A DNA stretch of 64,000 nt from Hyphomicrobium denitrificans ATCC 51888 (lineage in GTDB: Bacteria > Pseudomonadota > Alphaproteobacteria > Rhizobiales > Hyphomicrobiaceae), in the NCBI RefSeq assembly GCF_000143145.1, contig NC_014313.1, positions 744,001 to 808,000 of the forward strand, read 5' to 3'. This document shows, piece after piece, positions 50,001-57,713 of this stretch. A program made the position numbers and the translations under genes. Numbering within the stretch: the first letter of the stretch is position 1; every line of letters starts with the position of its first letter. A model generated the notes under the pieces. That model worked only from the letters and a program-made list of their open reading frames with translations. It was not told the DNA's origin and ran no database searches.

Positions 50001-50180
50001 ATCGCTTTGGTGTTCCGGATCGAGATGAAGAATGACGACGTAGGCCGCGCCAGTGTCGCTGGGAAGTGCTTTAAAAAAAGCCTGCAGCGCGGGAATTCCG
50101 CCTGCAGAAGCGCCGATGCCCGTGACCGGGACTGCATTGATTGAAGACGAGGGGGCTAGTGGCGTTGCATCGGAGGTCAT
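47082..50180 (-). CDS. CheB-CheR-PAS-HWE hybrid histidine kinase
   Basis: Multi-domain signalling protein of 1032 residues. Order: CheB methylesterase (about 18-195; GASAGGIPAL, HLDPEHQS, SGAGSDGS), CheR methyltransferase (about 215-480; VPGCATGEEVYSLGIL, ISCRNLLIYLD), a linker, a long coiled coil rich in Glu (about 650-740), PAS (about 745-865), and an HWE kinase domain (ELSHRFKNIYAVVQAIAGQS, HELETNAVKYGALS). The HWE type is frequent in alphaproteobacteria. It is predicted to autophosphorylate and act through an unlinked receiver such as PhyR. It lies just upstream of the stand-alone CheB gene. Confidence 0.93.
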   Translation of the reverse strand: MTSDATPLAPSSSINAVPVTGIGASAGGIPALQAFFKALPSDTGAAYVVILHLDPEHQSDLAQILSLATSMPVTEVGDATAIVANHIYVISPNRKLLISASQISTAPFDEPRGQRAPVDSFFRLLARQHGDGFAIIMSGAGSDGSNGVKDIKENGGLVLVQDPAEAAFSSMPRAAIASGVADLILPIRDIALRIPELIRKKGQLHAEQNAGSNEDALKRILGFLRLKTGHDFSNYKRPTVVRRLARRMQVTRSDNIEDYMAHLRSRPEEIQALFADLLISVTCFFRDASAFDYLSRDIIPKLFTNREPDSVLRIWVPGCATGEEVYSLGILILEEAARRELKPEIQLFASDLDSTALATAGEARYPLSIKSDVSEQRLQRYFTREGDNYRIKREVRDLVVFAAHSLLRDPPFSHIDLISCRNLLIYLDRDLQQQVASTFHYALRPGGYLFLGSSETIDGNTLFRIVDRDTRIYQALERPRDKLPPLPRILTGPTIVGPPSRPVLRRSPSTNDMSMHRQALEATAPPSIMIDEAHQIVTLSETAGRFLLHSGGPMTSEAPDIVRPELRPDLRAGLHRAFEQNQATLTMPIPVRFNGDVHAVSLQIRPVQKENDARVALVLFLEGGPVERKNDNRTTDDSAPTTIVTELREELLATRERLRASRDQYEAVTEELRASNEELQSMNEEYRSTSEELETSKEELQSINEELQTLNNELKLKLESVSRAHNDLQNLMAATDLATLFLDPDMRINRFTPRLAQIFNVVNGDEGRPISNFTNKLKYNDLARDGKRVLADLTTLEKTIESTDGRWFLLRVRPYRTLDDRIEGVVMTFVDITEQRKMEEHWQERQHLLLAELSHRFKNIYAVVQAIAGQSLRDSGATDSTRNTLNSRLRALAISHDLLVQNEWQSVAFERLLSEQLTGMTDRFRFEGPHVELPGELATPLALALHELETNAVKYGALSNKDGKVTLTWKKSEKGGKKRLLITWSEAGGPKVSEPTRRGFGSSLLEKGLPNAEVTREFRVTGVICTIDCLLE

Positions 50181-50244
50181 AACGTTCGCGCTGATTTTTT
50201 TGGAATGGTTCGATCATAACGCGTCGTCTGCCGGAAAGCTTGCG

Positions 50245-50976
50245 TTATTCTCCGCCGTAGCGTGGTGCGAACAGACGGCTCAGCTCCCGCTCAGCGACGC
50301 CATACAGACCGTCACAACACTGTTCAAGTCCGCTCCGGTCGATCAACCGGATATGTCCTCGCGAATTGGCGATCAGTCCTTGGCTTTCGAGGTGTTGGAG
50401 GGCAATTGTCACGCCTGCGCGCCGTACGCCGAGCATGAAGGCGAGGAATTCGTGCGTGAGCTGAAGGCCATCGCCTGGCACCCGGTCATCGGCCATCAGC
50501 AGCCAACGGGCGAGGCGCTGATCGAGCCGTCCGCGAGCATTCGCCAAAGCGGTGTTGGCGGCTTGAATCAAGAACACGTAAATATGTTTCAGGAAAGCAT
50601 CCCTGAGCGTCGAACTTTTCGCCATGAGCATTGAAAGATCGCCGGCCAGAACAGCACGGCCGTCACCCGGTATTTGCACGAAGATGTTCGTCAGCGCAGG
50701 TTCGCTTCGAAGAACGACAGAGGCACCGGTCATTCCTTCCCAGCCGATAATTCCGGCTTCGGATTCGTGGCGCTTATTTTGGCTGACCGCGATGACGGAT
50801 ATCAATCCGCGATAGGGAAAATAGATGCGCTCGACCTTTTTATTTGTCTGCTCTAGGCAATCGCGCGTGCGAAATTGGACGGTCTCGAGATACGGCTCCA
50901 AAAGCTCGTAATCGGGAAGGCTAAGACTGGATAAGATAAGGTTTCCACGAGAATTGAGACGGGCAGCATTTTTCAT
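50245..50976 (-). CDS. Crp/Fnr-family transcriptional regulator
   Basis: The 243-residue protein has an N-terminal cyclic-nucleotide-binding-like beta roll (about 20-140) and a C-terminal winged helix (DQRLARWLLMADDRVPGD, THEFLAFMLGVRRAGVTIALQHLES). There is no Cys cluster for an iron-sulfur centre. ATG 50976 is chosen because GGAGGAG would abut the ATG at 50985 but lies 9 bases from this one. It sits 64 bases upstream of the hybrid kinase on the same strand. The ligand is unknown. Confidence 0.87.
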   Translation of the reverse strand: MKNAARLNSRGNLILSSLSLPDYELLEPYLETVQFRTRDCLEQTNKKVERIYFPYRGLISVIAVSQNKRHESEAGIIGWEGMTGASVVLRSEPALTNIFVQIPGDGRAVLAGDLSMLMAKSSTLRDAFLKHIYVFLIQAANTALANARGRLDQRLARWLLMADDRVPGDGLQLTHEFLAFMLGVRRAGVTIALQHLESQGLIANSRGHIRLIDRSGLEQCCDGLYGVAERELSRLFAPRYGGE

Positions 50977-51124
50977 GGCCTTCATCTCCTCCCGCGATAA
51001 TGGCCGTCACGCAATAAAATTGTACCCAAGCGTACTGTATTTCTTACTTGATGTCATGATGTGGGTCGGAAAGCGGACTAAAATCCATCTATTAATTCCC
51101 ACGATAGTTGCGGACACTGCTGGG

Positions 51125-51529
51125 ATGCTGATCTTCTTCGACATAATCATGGGGCTGCAGAGAGTCGCCGACGACGAGGGTGCTGAATTCGATAATATCG
51201 AAGCAGCGCGAGCCGAGGCGAGAACGATTGCGTCCGATATTGTCATTGAGGAACTCCGGCGTGGCGGCAATGTCGGAGCAGATTGGCGGATCGATGTAAG
51301 GGACGTTGCGGGGACCATTCTCGCGCAAGTTCTGTTTTACGAAGTCGTCTTTGAACCAATTGCCAATTCCTATACCGCAACCTCGTTGCGACGCCATCTG
51401 CTCGGCGACCCAGTTCCAATTCCGTCTTATCATCGTTCAGTCGCAACCGTAACTGAGGCGCGAGCCATCGCCGCCAATGTTCGAAACGTTTTCCGAGAGA
51501 TCAAACAGCGCTTGGACGAAATCACCTGA
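51125..51529 (+). CDS. DUF6894-like small protein
   Basis: The 134-residue product begins with FFDI, then DDEGAEFDNIEAARAEARTIASD, matching the DUF6894 pattern (a short strand, an aspartate-rich turn and a conserved AR.EA helix). The tail (about 85-134) is longer than usual. ATG 51125 is chosen because the family begins here; the frame remains open to 50954. Function is unknown. Similar genes are common in rhizobial stress loci. Confidence 0.55.
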   Translation: MLIFFDIIMGLQRVADDEGAEFDNIEAARAEARTIASDIVIEELRRGGNVGADWRIDVRDVAGTILAQVLFYEVVFEPIANSYTATSLRRHLLGDPVPIPSYHRSVATVTEARAIAANVRNVFREIKQRLDEIT

Positions 51530-51610
51530 CTCCATTCCGCGTCGGGCTTGAGCGGAAGCTCTAAATCTTGGGTTATAATCTGTGGGAAGCTGCAGCGGCA
51601 CAGTTCAAAG

Positions 51611-51868
51611 CTAATCGGCTGGCCGGTGCAGGACGAGGGGAGAGACGGAGGCGAGGCGATCTTCCAAAATAAGCCGAGCGCTCGATATTGCATACAAGGC
51701 CATTTGTTCGACCGATTTATTTCCGGCCCTCGCCATGAATAAAATCGAAGACGCTATGACGTCTTTCACCTTCTCATCAGCAGGATCTGTACCAAACAAT
51801 ACTTCGACGGATCGGAGATAGGCACGATCCATTTTTTCCATGGTTTCGTGGTCGTACGATACGCTCAT
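51611..51868 (-). CDS. Hypothetical protein
   Basis: The 85-residue soluble protein is mostly helical by composition (MEKMDRAYLRSVEVLFG, then VIASSILFMARAGNKSVEQMA). It is convergent with the DUF6894-like gene. No family was recognised. Confidence 0.5.
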   Translation of the reverse strand: MSVSYDHETMEKMDRAYLRSVEVLFGTDPADEKVKDVIASSILFMARAGNKSVEQMALYAISSARLILEDRLASVSPLVLHRPAD

Positions 51869-52618
51869 AGCGCGGCCCGCATACTTATTACATTTTCTTA
51901 TGGTACTCTTGTATGCCGAGTGAGCACACCGTGCGTTAAGTACGGAACAGCACTGTTTGAATCACGAAGTATTTCGGATGATTGCCGGCAATATGTAGGC
52001 TTGTGGAATGCGCGCTGCCGTGTAGCAGCATTGAATTTACTGCCGCGAACTTTCTGGTGATTGAGAATGCAACTGCTAGGGATTGCGAGGCTTATTTTGC
52101 TCGAAATCGGCAAATCCTGAAGAGCGTTCACGGGTAGAGGCGGAGTTAGCGTCAAGCTGTCGAGGGCTATGAGAGTTTTTCCCGGCGGATGTTTGTGACC
52201 AGCGTCCGGCGTTGCCGTCGATCCAGACTACGAGTTAGCGGGACGCTCTGGCTGCAGCCTTTCCCGATACTTCTTCGCTTGTTCGACAGCATTGCTGCGC
52301 CAGACCCCATCATCATGATGCATGCGGCCATTGCCAGGGATTTCTGACTTCATCTTGCTTTGTGTTTTTGTGTGCAGATCAACGTGGGCACGGTGCGGCT
52401 GTCCCAGATAATTGACTGGTCAGCGTTTGCGATTTCGCTCGTTGGGTCTCTTAGACATATCGCGGGAACAACGGTGATCTCTGAGAGTTGGGCTATGCGA
52501 AGACCAGTGGTTCAACACCTGCGTTGACGTCGTTCGCAGAGAGAACGTTGCCCACTATCGAGCACCATCTCGACATGGCGAAGCCGATGCAGACCAAAAT
52601 ACCAGCCGAGGATTAATC
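51869..52618. other. Long intergenic region with one possible tiny gene
   Basis: About 750 bases hold little. A 41-codon minus-strand frame lies at 52228-52353 (listed separately). GTGTGCAGATCAACGT recurs at 52370-52385. A GGAAC-N16-AGTT stretch at 52463-52487 is loosely like an EcfG promoter. No RNA gene was recognised. Confidence 0.35.
52228..52353 (-). CDS. Possible 41-residue protein
   Basis: An uninterrupted small frame starting MKSEIPGNGRMHHDD and ending with a basic, Gln/Glu-rich helix (VEQAKKYRERLQPERP). The composition looks protein-like, but there is no strong ribosome-binding site. It could be a chance frame. Confidence 0.25.
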   Translation of the reverse strand: MKSEIPGNGRMHHDDGVWRSNAVEQAKKYRERLQPERPANS

Positions 52619-52687
52619 ATGCCCGTTTTGCTTTGGCTTATCGGCATTCCGATACCGATCATTATTCTTCTTTTCCTTCTTTTCTGA
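52619..52687 (+). CDS. 22-residue hydrophobic membrane peptide
   Basis: The frame starts MPVLLWLIGIPIPI and continues with a run of Ile/Leu/Phe to the stop at 52685: a single membrane helix. Short hydrophobic proteins of this shape occur next to DUF3309-type genes in rhizobial genomes. GAGG lies about 8 bases before the ATG. The next gene starts 10 bases after the stop, indicating one operon. No function is known. Confidence 0.5.
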   Translation: MPVLLWLIGIPIPIIILLFLLF

Positions 52688-52697
52688 TGAGGTCGTG

Positions 52698-53594
52698 ATG
52701 GCGATGACACCACTGGACATTCCTGCGACTGTCTCTTCCGATGAAGAAATCAAGTATGTCGATTGGCCGGCGATCTTCGGAGCGACGGCGATCTCCTCGG
52801 CAAGCAGCATGTTGCTCGGCGCGGCTGGCGTTGCCCTCGGTCTCGCAGCGGTCTCTCCCTTGAGCTACGACAACCCATCACCGTCAGCGATGACAGCTGC
52901 TGGCGCAGCGTGGTTTGCGATAACCGCATTATATGCTAGCGCGGTCGGTGGATACGTCGTGGGGCGGTTACGAAAGCCTGCGCTTGATTCGTCTGTCGAC
53001 GAGCGGTCCAATCGAGACGGCTTGAATGCGTTGATCGTCTGGGGTTTCGGCCTGCTGTTGACGACATTTCTCGCAAGTTCGGTTGTTGCGTCGGGGGTCG
53101 GCAGAACCGCAACTGTTGCAGCCCAGGCCGCAGGTCCAGTTCTTTCGGAAAGCGTCAAGGCGTCAGCTAACCAGGCCGGTGACTTCATCGGCTACTACGT
53201 GGACCGTGCGTTGAGATCAACGAATGCGAATGCTCCGGGAGGCGCACCTGGGCAGGCTGCCGACGCAAAATCGGAAGTGGCCCGTATCGTCACGCACAGC
53301 ATTGCGGCTGGAAGTTTTTCTCCTGCCGATCGTATGGATCTTGAAAGAGTTGTCGCCCGGCAGACTGGCATCAGCGAAGCGGAAGCCAAGGCGCGCGTGG
53401 ATCAGATGATCCGGGAAGCGAACGACGCCTATAATAAGACAGTGCAGACAGCCAAAGAGACTGCTGATCAGGCGCGTAAAATAACGGCCTCCGTTACGAC
53501 GTGGTTCGTGGTCGTGTCATTGCTGGCCGGCATCCTTGCGTGGTTTGCTGGCGTCATTGGCGGGCGGCATCGCGATCAAAACCTTCTGGTCTGA
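52698..53594 (+). CDS. Conserved membrane protein of unknown function
   Basis: The 298-residue protein has three hydrophobic regions in the N-terminal half (about 28-50, 67-90 and 115-140) and one near the C-terminus (about 270-290). Between them is a soluble segment (about 145-265) of alanine-rich helices (KSEVARIVTHSIAAGSFSPADR, ISEAEAKARVDQMIREAND). The N-terminus VDWPAIFGATAISSA recalls small-membrane stress proteins of alphaproteobacteria. ATG 52698 was chosen over GTG 52695. Cotranscribed with the 22-residue peptide and a DUF3309-like gene. Confidence 0.7.
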   Translation: MAMTPLDIPATVSSDEEIKYVDWPAIFGATAISSASSMLLGAAGVALGLAAVSPLSYDNPSPSAMTAAGAAWFAITALYASAVGGYVVGRLRKPALDSSVDERSNRDGLNALIVWGFGLLLTTFLASSVVASGVGRTATVAAQAAGPVLSESVKASANQAGDFIGYYVDRALRSTNANAPGGAPGQAADAKSEVARIVTHSIAAGSFSPADRMDLERVVARQTGISEAEAKARVDQMIREANDAYNKTVQTAKETADQARKITASVTTWFVVVSLLAGILAWFAGVIGGRHRDQNLLV

Positions 53595-53604
53595 GGAGAT
53601 TTCG

Positions 53605-53766
53605 ATGAGTTCGATACTGCTCGTCATCATTCTGCTTGCGCTGCTGGCTGCGCTTCCGCGTTGGGAATACAGTCGAGACTGGGGGTATGGTCCTTCCGGC
53701 GTCCTCGCAGTCGTGCTTGTCTTACTGGTCGTCATGGCGCTGACGCACAGCGGTGCGCCGCTGTAA
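53605..53766 (+). CDS. DUF3309-family small membrane protein
   Basis: The 53-residue protein has two short hydrophobic helices flanking LAALPRWEYSRDWGYGPSG, the DUF3309 signature. GAGGAG lies 6 bases before the ATG. It is 10 bases after the upstream membrane gene. Function unknown; such proteins are often part of general stress responses in alphaproteobacteria. Confidence 0.8.
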   Translation: MSSILLVIILLALLAALPRWEYSRDWGYGPSGVLAVVLVLLVVMALTHSGAPL

Positions 53767-53842
53767 TTATCGGCACACGCTTAGTTCTCGAAGCGCGGGT
53801 CAACCGCCTTCGAGCCACGTCCTTCAATCAAACATCGAAGCT

Positions 53843-54112
53843 TTATTTTTTCTTCCGAACTGACTTGGCGCGCTTATCTACGAGATTTTCGGCTGCGCGA
53901 GCCAGACGTTCCGCACGGAGTCGCGCCGTCTTTTCTCGCGTGGCCGCGCTCAGAGCCTTGATCTCTTCGAGCGCCTGCAGACCGTCTGCCGCACGAGCCT
54001 GCTTCTTTTCCGCAGCGCGGACTTTTGAAAGCTCGCGCTCGTGCTTCGCCTGAAGCTCATCAATGAACGCACGGTGCTTCGCGCTCTTGGGATAGTCCCA
54101 CATCTCAGACAC
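53843..54112 (-). CDS. Basic, Ala/Lys/Arg-rich small protein
   Basis: The 89-residue protein is strongly helical and charged (ELSKVRAAEKKQARAADG, ATREKTARLRAERLARAAEN) and ends in a run of basic residues. It is probably a coiled coil or nucleic-acid-associated protein. The second Met (residue 4) is an alternative start. It is convergent to the DUF3309 gene. No family was recognised with certainty. Confidence 0.6.
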   Translation of the reverse strand: MSEMWDYPKSAKHRAFIDELQAKHERELSKVRAAEKKQARAADGLQALEEIKALSAATREKTARLRAERLARAAENLVDKRAKSVRKKK

Positions 54113-54125
54113 TCGGTTGAACGGA

Positions 54126-54410
54126 ATGCGCAGCGAACAAAACTACTGTCATGCTGCAGAGCGTGAGCCCCAGCTTTGGCGCGAGGCGCCATGCGATCCG
54201 AAAGTCAACGGGTTAGCATTGCTTGAGATCGTGACACTCGTGCGGGTACGAGGAAACGGCCTGCGCCTCGATAACGCGCTGGCAAGCGTCGAGTTCCGAC
54301 GAGAGGCTTCGGATCAAGCGAGAGATTTGAAATTGTTTGGAGGGGCGGTCGCGCAGGGTCGGCAAGACCGCGCCGACCTGGATCGCATCCGGGAGGACGA
54401 TAAGGCCTGA
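54126..54410 (+). CDS. Doubtful small reading frame
   Basis: The 94-codon frame has no ribosome-binding site and no recognised family. In its favour is moderate third-position GC and a mixed charged/hydrophobic tail (LKLFGGAVAQGRQDR). Its stop codon lies inside the 54404 hairpin. Listed for completeness only. Confidence 0.2.
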   Translation: MRSEQNYCHAAEREPQLWREAPCDPKVNGLALLEIVTLVRVRGNGLRLDNALASVEFRREASDQARDLKLFGGAVAQGRQDRADLDRIREDDKA

Positions 54411-54421
54411 ATGTTCAGGCC
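54404..54421. terminator. Hairpin at the 3' end of the small minus-strand gene
   Basis: GGCCTGAA and TTCAGGCC form a perfect 8-bp stem with a 2-base loop as drawn, 9 bases after the stop of the gene at 54431. It may work in both directions. Confidence 0.5.
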
Positions 54422-54430
54422 GTTTGCCGG

Positions 54431-54739
54431 CTACCAGCGCAAGAACTCGTTCTGCTCATGGTCGTAGCGCATCGCGCTGTTCTCGCCTTCGCCTTCAAAT
54501 CGCGACAACGCTTCAGCAAGCTCGGCCCGAACCGCGGGAGGGATGCGCTTTTCATCGATGATACTGCGCACGGTGTGCACCAGCTCATCGATGCCCGAGC
54601 CGTCGATCGCGGCTTGCGCGTCGCGACGGAATGTCTGCCACATCGGCTTGCCTTTAACCCGGGCGTCAGTGGGCTTGCCATTCGCTTGGCAGAGAGCCCG
54701 GCTGATCCGCTCGACGAGAGGAGGAAATTGACGAACCAA
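54431..54739 (-). CDS. Hypothetical protein
   Basis: The 102-residue soluble protein starts with TTG 54739, with AAGGAG 7 bases upstream. Helical segments include RRDAQAAIDGSGIDELVHTVRS and AVRAELAEALSRFEGEGENS. No family was recognised. It is convergent with the doubtful frame at 54126 and divergent from the phytochrome gene. Confidence 0.5.
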   Translation of the reverse strand: MVRQFPPLVERISRALCQANGKPTDARVKGKPMWQTFRRDAQAAIDGSGIDELVHTVRSIIDEKRIPPAVRAELAEALSRFEGEGENSAMRYDHEQNEFLRW

Positions 54740-55117
54740 GGGGTGCTCCTTCAGGTGTCAGCAAAGTTTAGATAGGTGCTCACCCGCGCGCTTCTTGCTC
54801 CCTTGGAATTCGTTTCGTCCCTGAGGCTGCAGGAGAGCCTCTTCTTTTTTTATTTGTCGACGCGAAACGCGTTGCGATGTGTACGATGCGTTTCGTGAAA
54901 CGTTCAACAATAAAATCTTATAAATTAAACAATCGCGTGACGCTATTGCGTGACGGAACGTCGCGAAGATCGCTTGTGCCGTCAACACGCGCGCTGCGGT
55001 CGTTCTATTCGTGCGCGCCAAAGAAGAACGTTAGTCGGGCGGCCGGGAGTTAGGCCTGGAACCGCGACCGAACGAAGCGCGTTTTGCGCATCATCATGCA
55101 CAAACGCGAGCAATTTC
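54740..55117. other. Region upstream of the phytochrome gene with an orphan hairpin
   Basis: This 378-base region holds a plus-strand hairpin with a T-run at 54823-54852 and the probable phytochrome promoter. The phytochrome frame stays open upstream to 54950, but the added residues (54950-55117) look like noise. Confidence 0.35.
54823..54852 (+). terminator. Plus-strand terminator-like hairpin with no obvious gene
   Basis: GAGGCT and AGCCTC form a stem, followed by TTCTTTTTTTAT. No plus-strand gene lies within 400 bases upstream. It may end a small RNA or an antisense transcript. Confidence 0.4.
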
Positions 55118-57673
55118 GTGTCCAGCTCGGATGTTCAAGTCGATCTCACGAATTGCGACCGCGAGCCCATCCACATCCTGGGGGCCGTTCAGCCTATCGG
55201 CTTTCTGTTCGCGGTGACGACGGATTGGATCGTTGCTCGGGCATCCGAGAACATTTCGGATTTCATTGGCTGCCGCGCGACCGACATGATCGGTCACCCG
55301 TTGGCGGAATTCCTACCTTCGCGCGCGTTGCATGACCTTCGCAACCGGGTCAGTCTGCTGCGTGGAGCCGATTCCATAGAGCGGCTCTTCGCGTGCGAGC
55401 TTATCAAGGACCGGCGCTTCGACGTTGCCGTCCACATATCCGGCGCTTACATCGTTATCGAAGCTGAGGCTGGCAACGAACCGCCTAAGGATATCACTGG
55501 CACCGTCCGCACGATGATGGCGCGACTGGACCAGACGCCGGATTTTACTTCGTTCTATCGCGAAGGTGCGCGCCAGGTTCGGGCGTTGCTCGGCTACGAT
55601 CGCGTCATGGTCTATAAGTTCGATCCGGATGGATCGGGCGAAGTCGTTGGCGAAGCCTGCAAGAGCGGCATCGGATCGTTCAAAGGTCTGCACTATCCGG
55701 CGAGCGATATTCCACAGCAAGCGCGCGCGCTTTATCGTCGAAACCTGCTGCGCATTATCGCTGACGTGGGCGCCGTTCCGGTCAGGATCACACCTGAACT
55801 CGACGAGTTCGGCAAGCCGATGGATCTTTCCCTTTCGATGCTGCGCTCCGTTTCGCCGATCCACATCGAATATCTGAAGAACATGGGCGTCGGCGCATCG
55901 CTTTCAATCTCGATCATCGTGGATGAGGAGCTTTGGGGACTGTTTGCCTGTCATCATTATTCCCCGATGGTTCCGAACTTTCAGATGCGCTCGGTGAGCG
56001 AACTCTTCGCGCAGATGTTTGCAATGCGGCTCGAAAGCCGTGAGCGACGCGCGATCGTCGATTACGAGCGTCGGGCGCGCGATATTTCAGATCAGCTTTT
56101 GGGCGCCGTGGCGTCCGATGAAACTCTTCTCAAAGATCCGGACTGGCTCGCCGACATTCTCACCAACACAATTCCGGCGGACGGGGTCGGGGTGTGGATC
56201 AACGGCAGTTACGCGTTTTCCGGTATCACGCCATCGACGGAATCATTCCGCCAGATCGTGCGGGCGCTGAACGGTACGGCTGCCGGAAAGGTTTTCGCGA
56301 CAGATCAGATTACCTCATTGATTAGCGCGATCGATAGCAACGGCGTGGCCGGGTTGCTGGCAATTCCCATCTCGCGGTCGCCGCGGGATTATGTGGTTCT
56401 GTTTCGCTCAGAGATGGTCCGCTCAGTCCGCTGGGCCGGCGATCCTCATAAGCCTGCCGAGTACGGACCGAATGGTCCGCGTCTCACACCGCGCGAAAGT
56501 TTCGCGGAATGGAAGGAGCTTGTCGAAGGTCGTTCGAAGCCGTTCACATCTTCCGAAATGCGCGTGGCCGAAACATTACGCGCGACGCTCATCGAGGTCG
56601 TTCTGCGTCTCGCAGACGAGGCGGCCGCGGAACGCCATCAGGCAAGCGCGCGTCAGGAGCTTCTCATAGCCGAGCTCAATCATCGCGTTCGCAATATTCT
56701 TGGCGTCATCCGCGGATTGATCCGCCAATCGCAGCCGGATGAAGATGCGGTGGCGAAGTTCGTGCAACTCGTCGATGGGCGCATTCATGCTCTCGCGCGT
56801 GCGCATAATCAGATAACTGACGATCATTGGGGACCGGCGCCGCTTCAAGCTATCGTGGATGCGGAGTCTGCGTCGATTTCGGCAGGCGCCGACCGTATAG
56901 GCGGTGGCGGGCCGCCTGTGCTGCTCAATCCGCAGGCTTACTCGGCGATGGCGCTGGTGGTGCATGAGCTTGTTACGAACTCGACGAAATACGGAAGCCT
57001 GACGACCAATGGCAGCGTGGAAATGACGTGGCATCGCAATGGCGCTCGCGATCTCGTCGTGGCATGGCGAGAATACGGTGGCCCACGCGTACGTCCGCCG
57101 CAGCGTAAGGGGTTCGGCACGACGATCATCGAGCGCTCCGTTCCTTATGATCTCGGAGGAAGCGCGGAGGCGCGATACAACGAAACCGGTTTCGAGGCTG
57201 ACTTCATCATTCCGGCGCGGCATGTCTCCGAAGCGAAGTCGTTCGCTGGCAAGGCCATCAAGTTCGCGCGCCCGTCGCCAGGACATCCTGTCGAACCGCC
57301 GCCGAAATTTCTCGCAAATCGAAGCGTGTTGCTGGTTGAGGATAGCCTCATCATCTCGCTGGATGCGGAAGACATCCTGACCAGGCTTGGCGCTGACACT
57401 GTCATCACGCATGCAACAACGCAGGGGGCGCTCGATTATCTCGGGTCCGAGACGCCTTCGATAGCCGTGCTCGATATCAATCTCGGCGATCGGACGAGCT
57501 TCCCTGTGGCCGATCGTCTTCAGGAACTCGGCGTGCCGTTCATATTCGCGAGCGGATATGGTGAGCAGGCTTCGCTGCCGATGGAGCATCGCGCGCGGCA
57601 GGTTCTGCAGAAGCCGTACACGATAGAAAATATTGCGCGTGTGCTCGTCGAGCTTCTGGAAACCTCCGACTAA
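55118..57673 (+). CDS. Bacteriophytochrome histidine kinase with C-terminal receiver
   Basis: Red/far-red photoreceptor of about 851 residues binding biliverdin. The N-terminal PAS domain has the biliverdin-attaching Cys (LTNCDREPIHILGAVQPIG, about residue 13). GAF (about 150-310) has PASDIPQQARALYRRN and the conserved His of HIEYLKNMGVGASLS. PHY (about 320-500), HWE kinase (ELNHRVRNILGVIRGLI, HELVTNSTKYGSL) and a receiver (LLVEDSLIISLDAED, phospho-Asp in AVLDINLGDRTSFP, Lys in LQKPY) follow. This PAS-GAF-PHY-HWE-REC order recalls Agrobacterium Agp2. GTG 55118 is the likely start, since upstream in-frame sequence to 54950 does not match the family. Confidence 0.92.
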   Translation: MSSSDVQVDLTNCDREPIHILGAVQPIGFLFAVTTDWIVARASENISDFIGCRATDMIGHPLAEFLPSRALHDLRNRVSLLRGADSIERLFACELIKDRRFDVAVHISGAYIVIEAEAGNEPPKDITGTVRTMMARLDQTPDFTSFYREGARQVRALLGYDRVMVYKFDPDGSGEVVGEACKSGIGSFKGLHYPASDIPQQARALYRRNLLRIIADVGAVPVRITPELDEFGKPMDLSLSMLRSVSPIHIEYLKNMGVGASLSISIIVDEELWGLFACHHYSPMVPNFQMRSVSELFAQMFAMRLESRERRAIVDYERRARDISDQLLGAVASDETLLKDPDWLADILTNTIPADGVGVWINGSYAFSGITPSTESFRQIVRALNGTAAGKVFATDQITSLISAIDSNGVAGLLAIPISRSPRDYVVLFRSEMVRSVRWAGDPHKPAEYGPNGPRLTPRESFAEWKELVEGRSKPFTSSEMRVAETLRATLIEVVLRLADEAAAERHQASARQELLIAELNHRVRNILGVIRGLIRQSQPDEDAVAKFVQLVDGRIHALARAHNQITDDHWGPAPLQAIVDAESASISAGADRIGGGGPPVLLNPQAYSAMALVVHELVTNSTKYGSLTTNGSVEMTWHRNGARDLVVAWREYGGPRVRPPQRKGFGTTIIERSVPYDLGGSAEARYNETGFEADFIIPARHVSEAKSFAGKAIKFARPSPGHPVEPPPKFLANRSVLLVEDSLIISLDAEDILTRLGADTVITHATTQGALDYLGSETPSIAVLDINLGDRTSFPVADRLQELGVPFIFASGYGEQASLPMEHRARQVLQKPYTIENIARVLVELLETSD

Positions 57674-57713
57674 CAGCCAGCGTGGATGCAGAAGCGCGAC
57701 GAGCTGCTCCGTG

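Noticed and set aside
52463..52487. Possible EcfG (general stress) promoter GGAAC-N16-AGTT
   Set aside because: The -10 half should read close to CGTT; one mismatch and 130 bases to the first gene make it too weak to list as a feature.
54950..55117. Upstream in-frame extension of the bacteriophytochrome
   Set aside because: These 56 codons are Arg/Cys-rich noise and do not match phytochrome N-termini; GTG 55118 places the biliverdin Cys at the usual distance.
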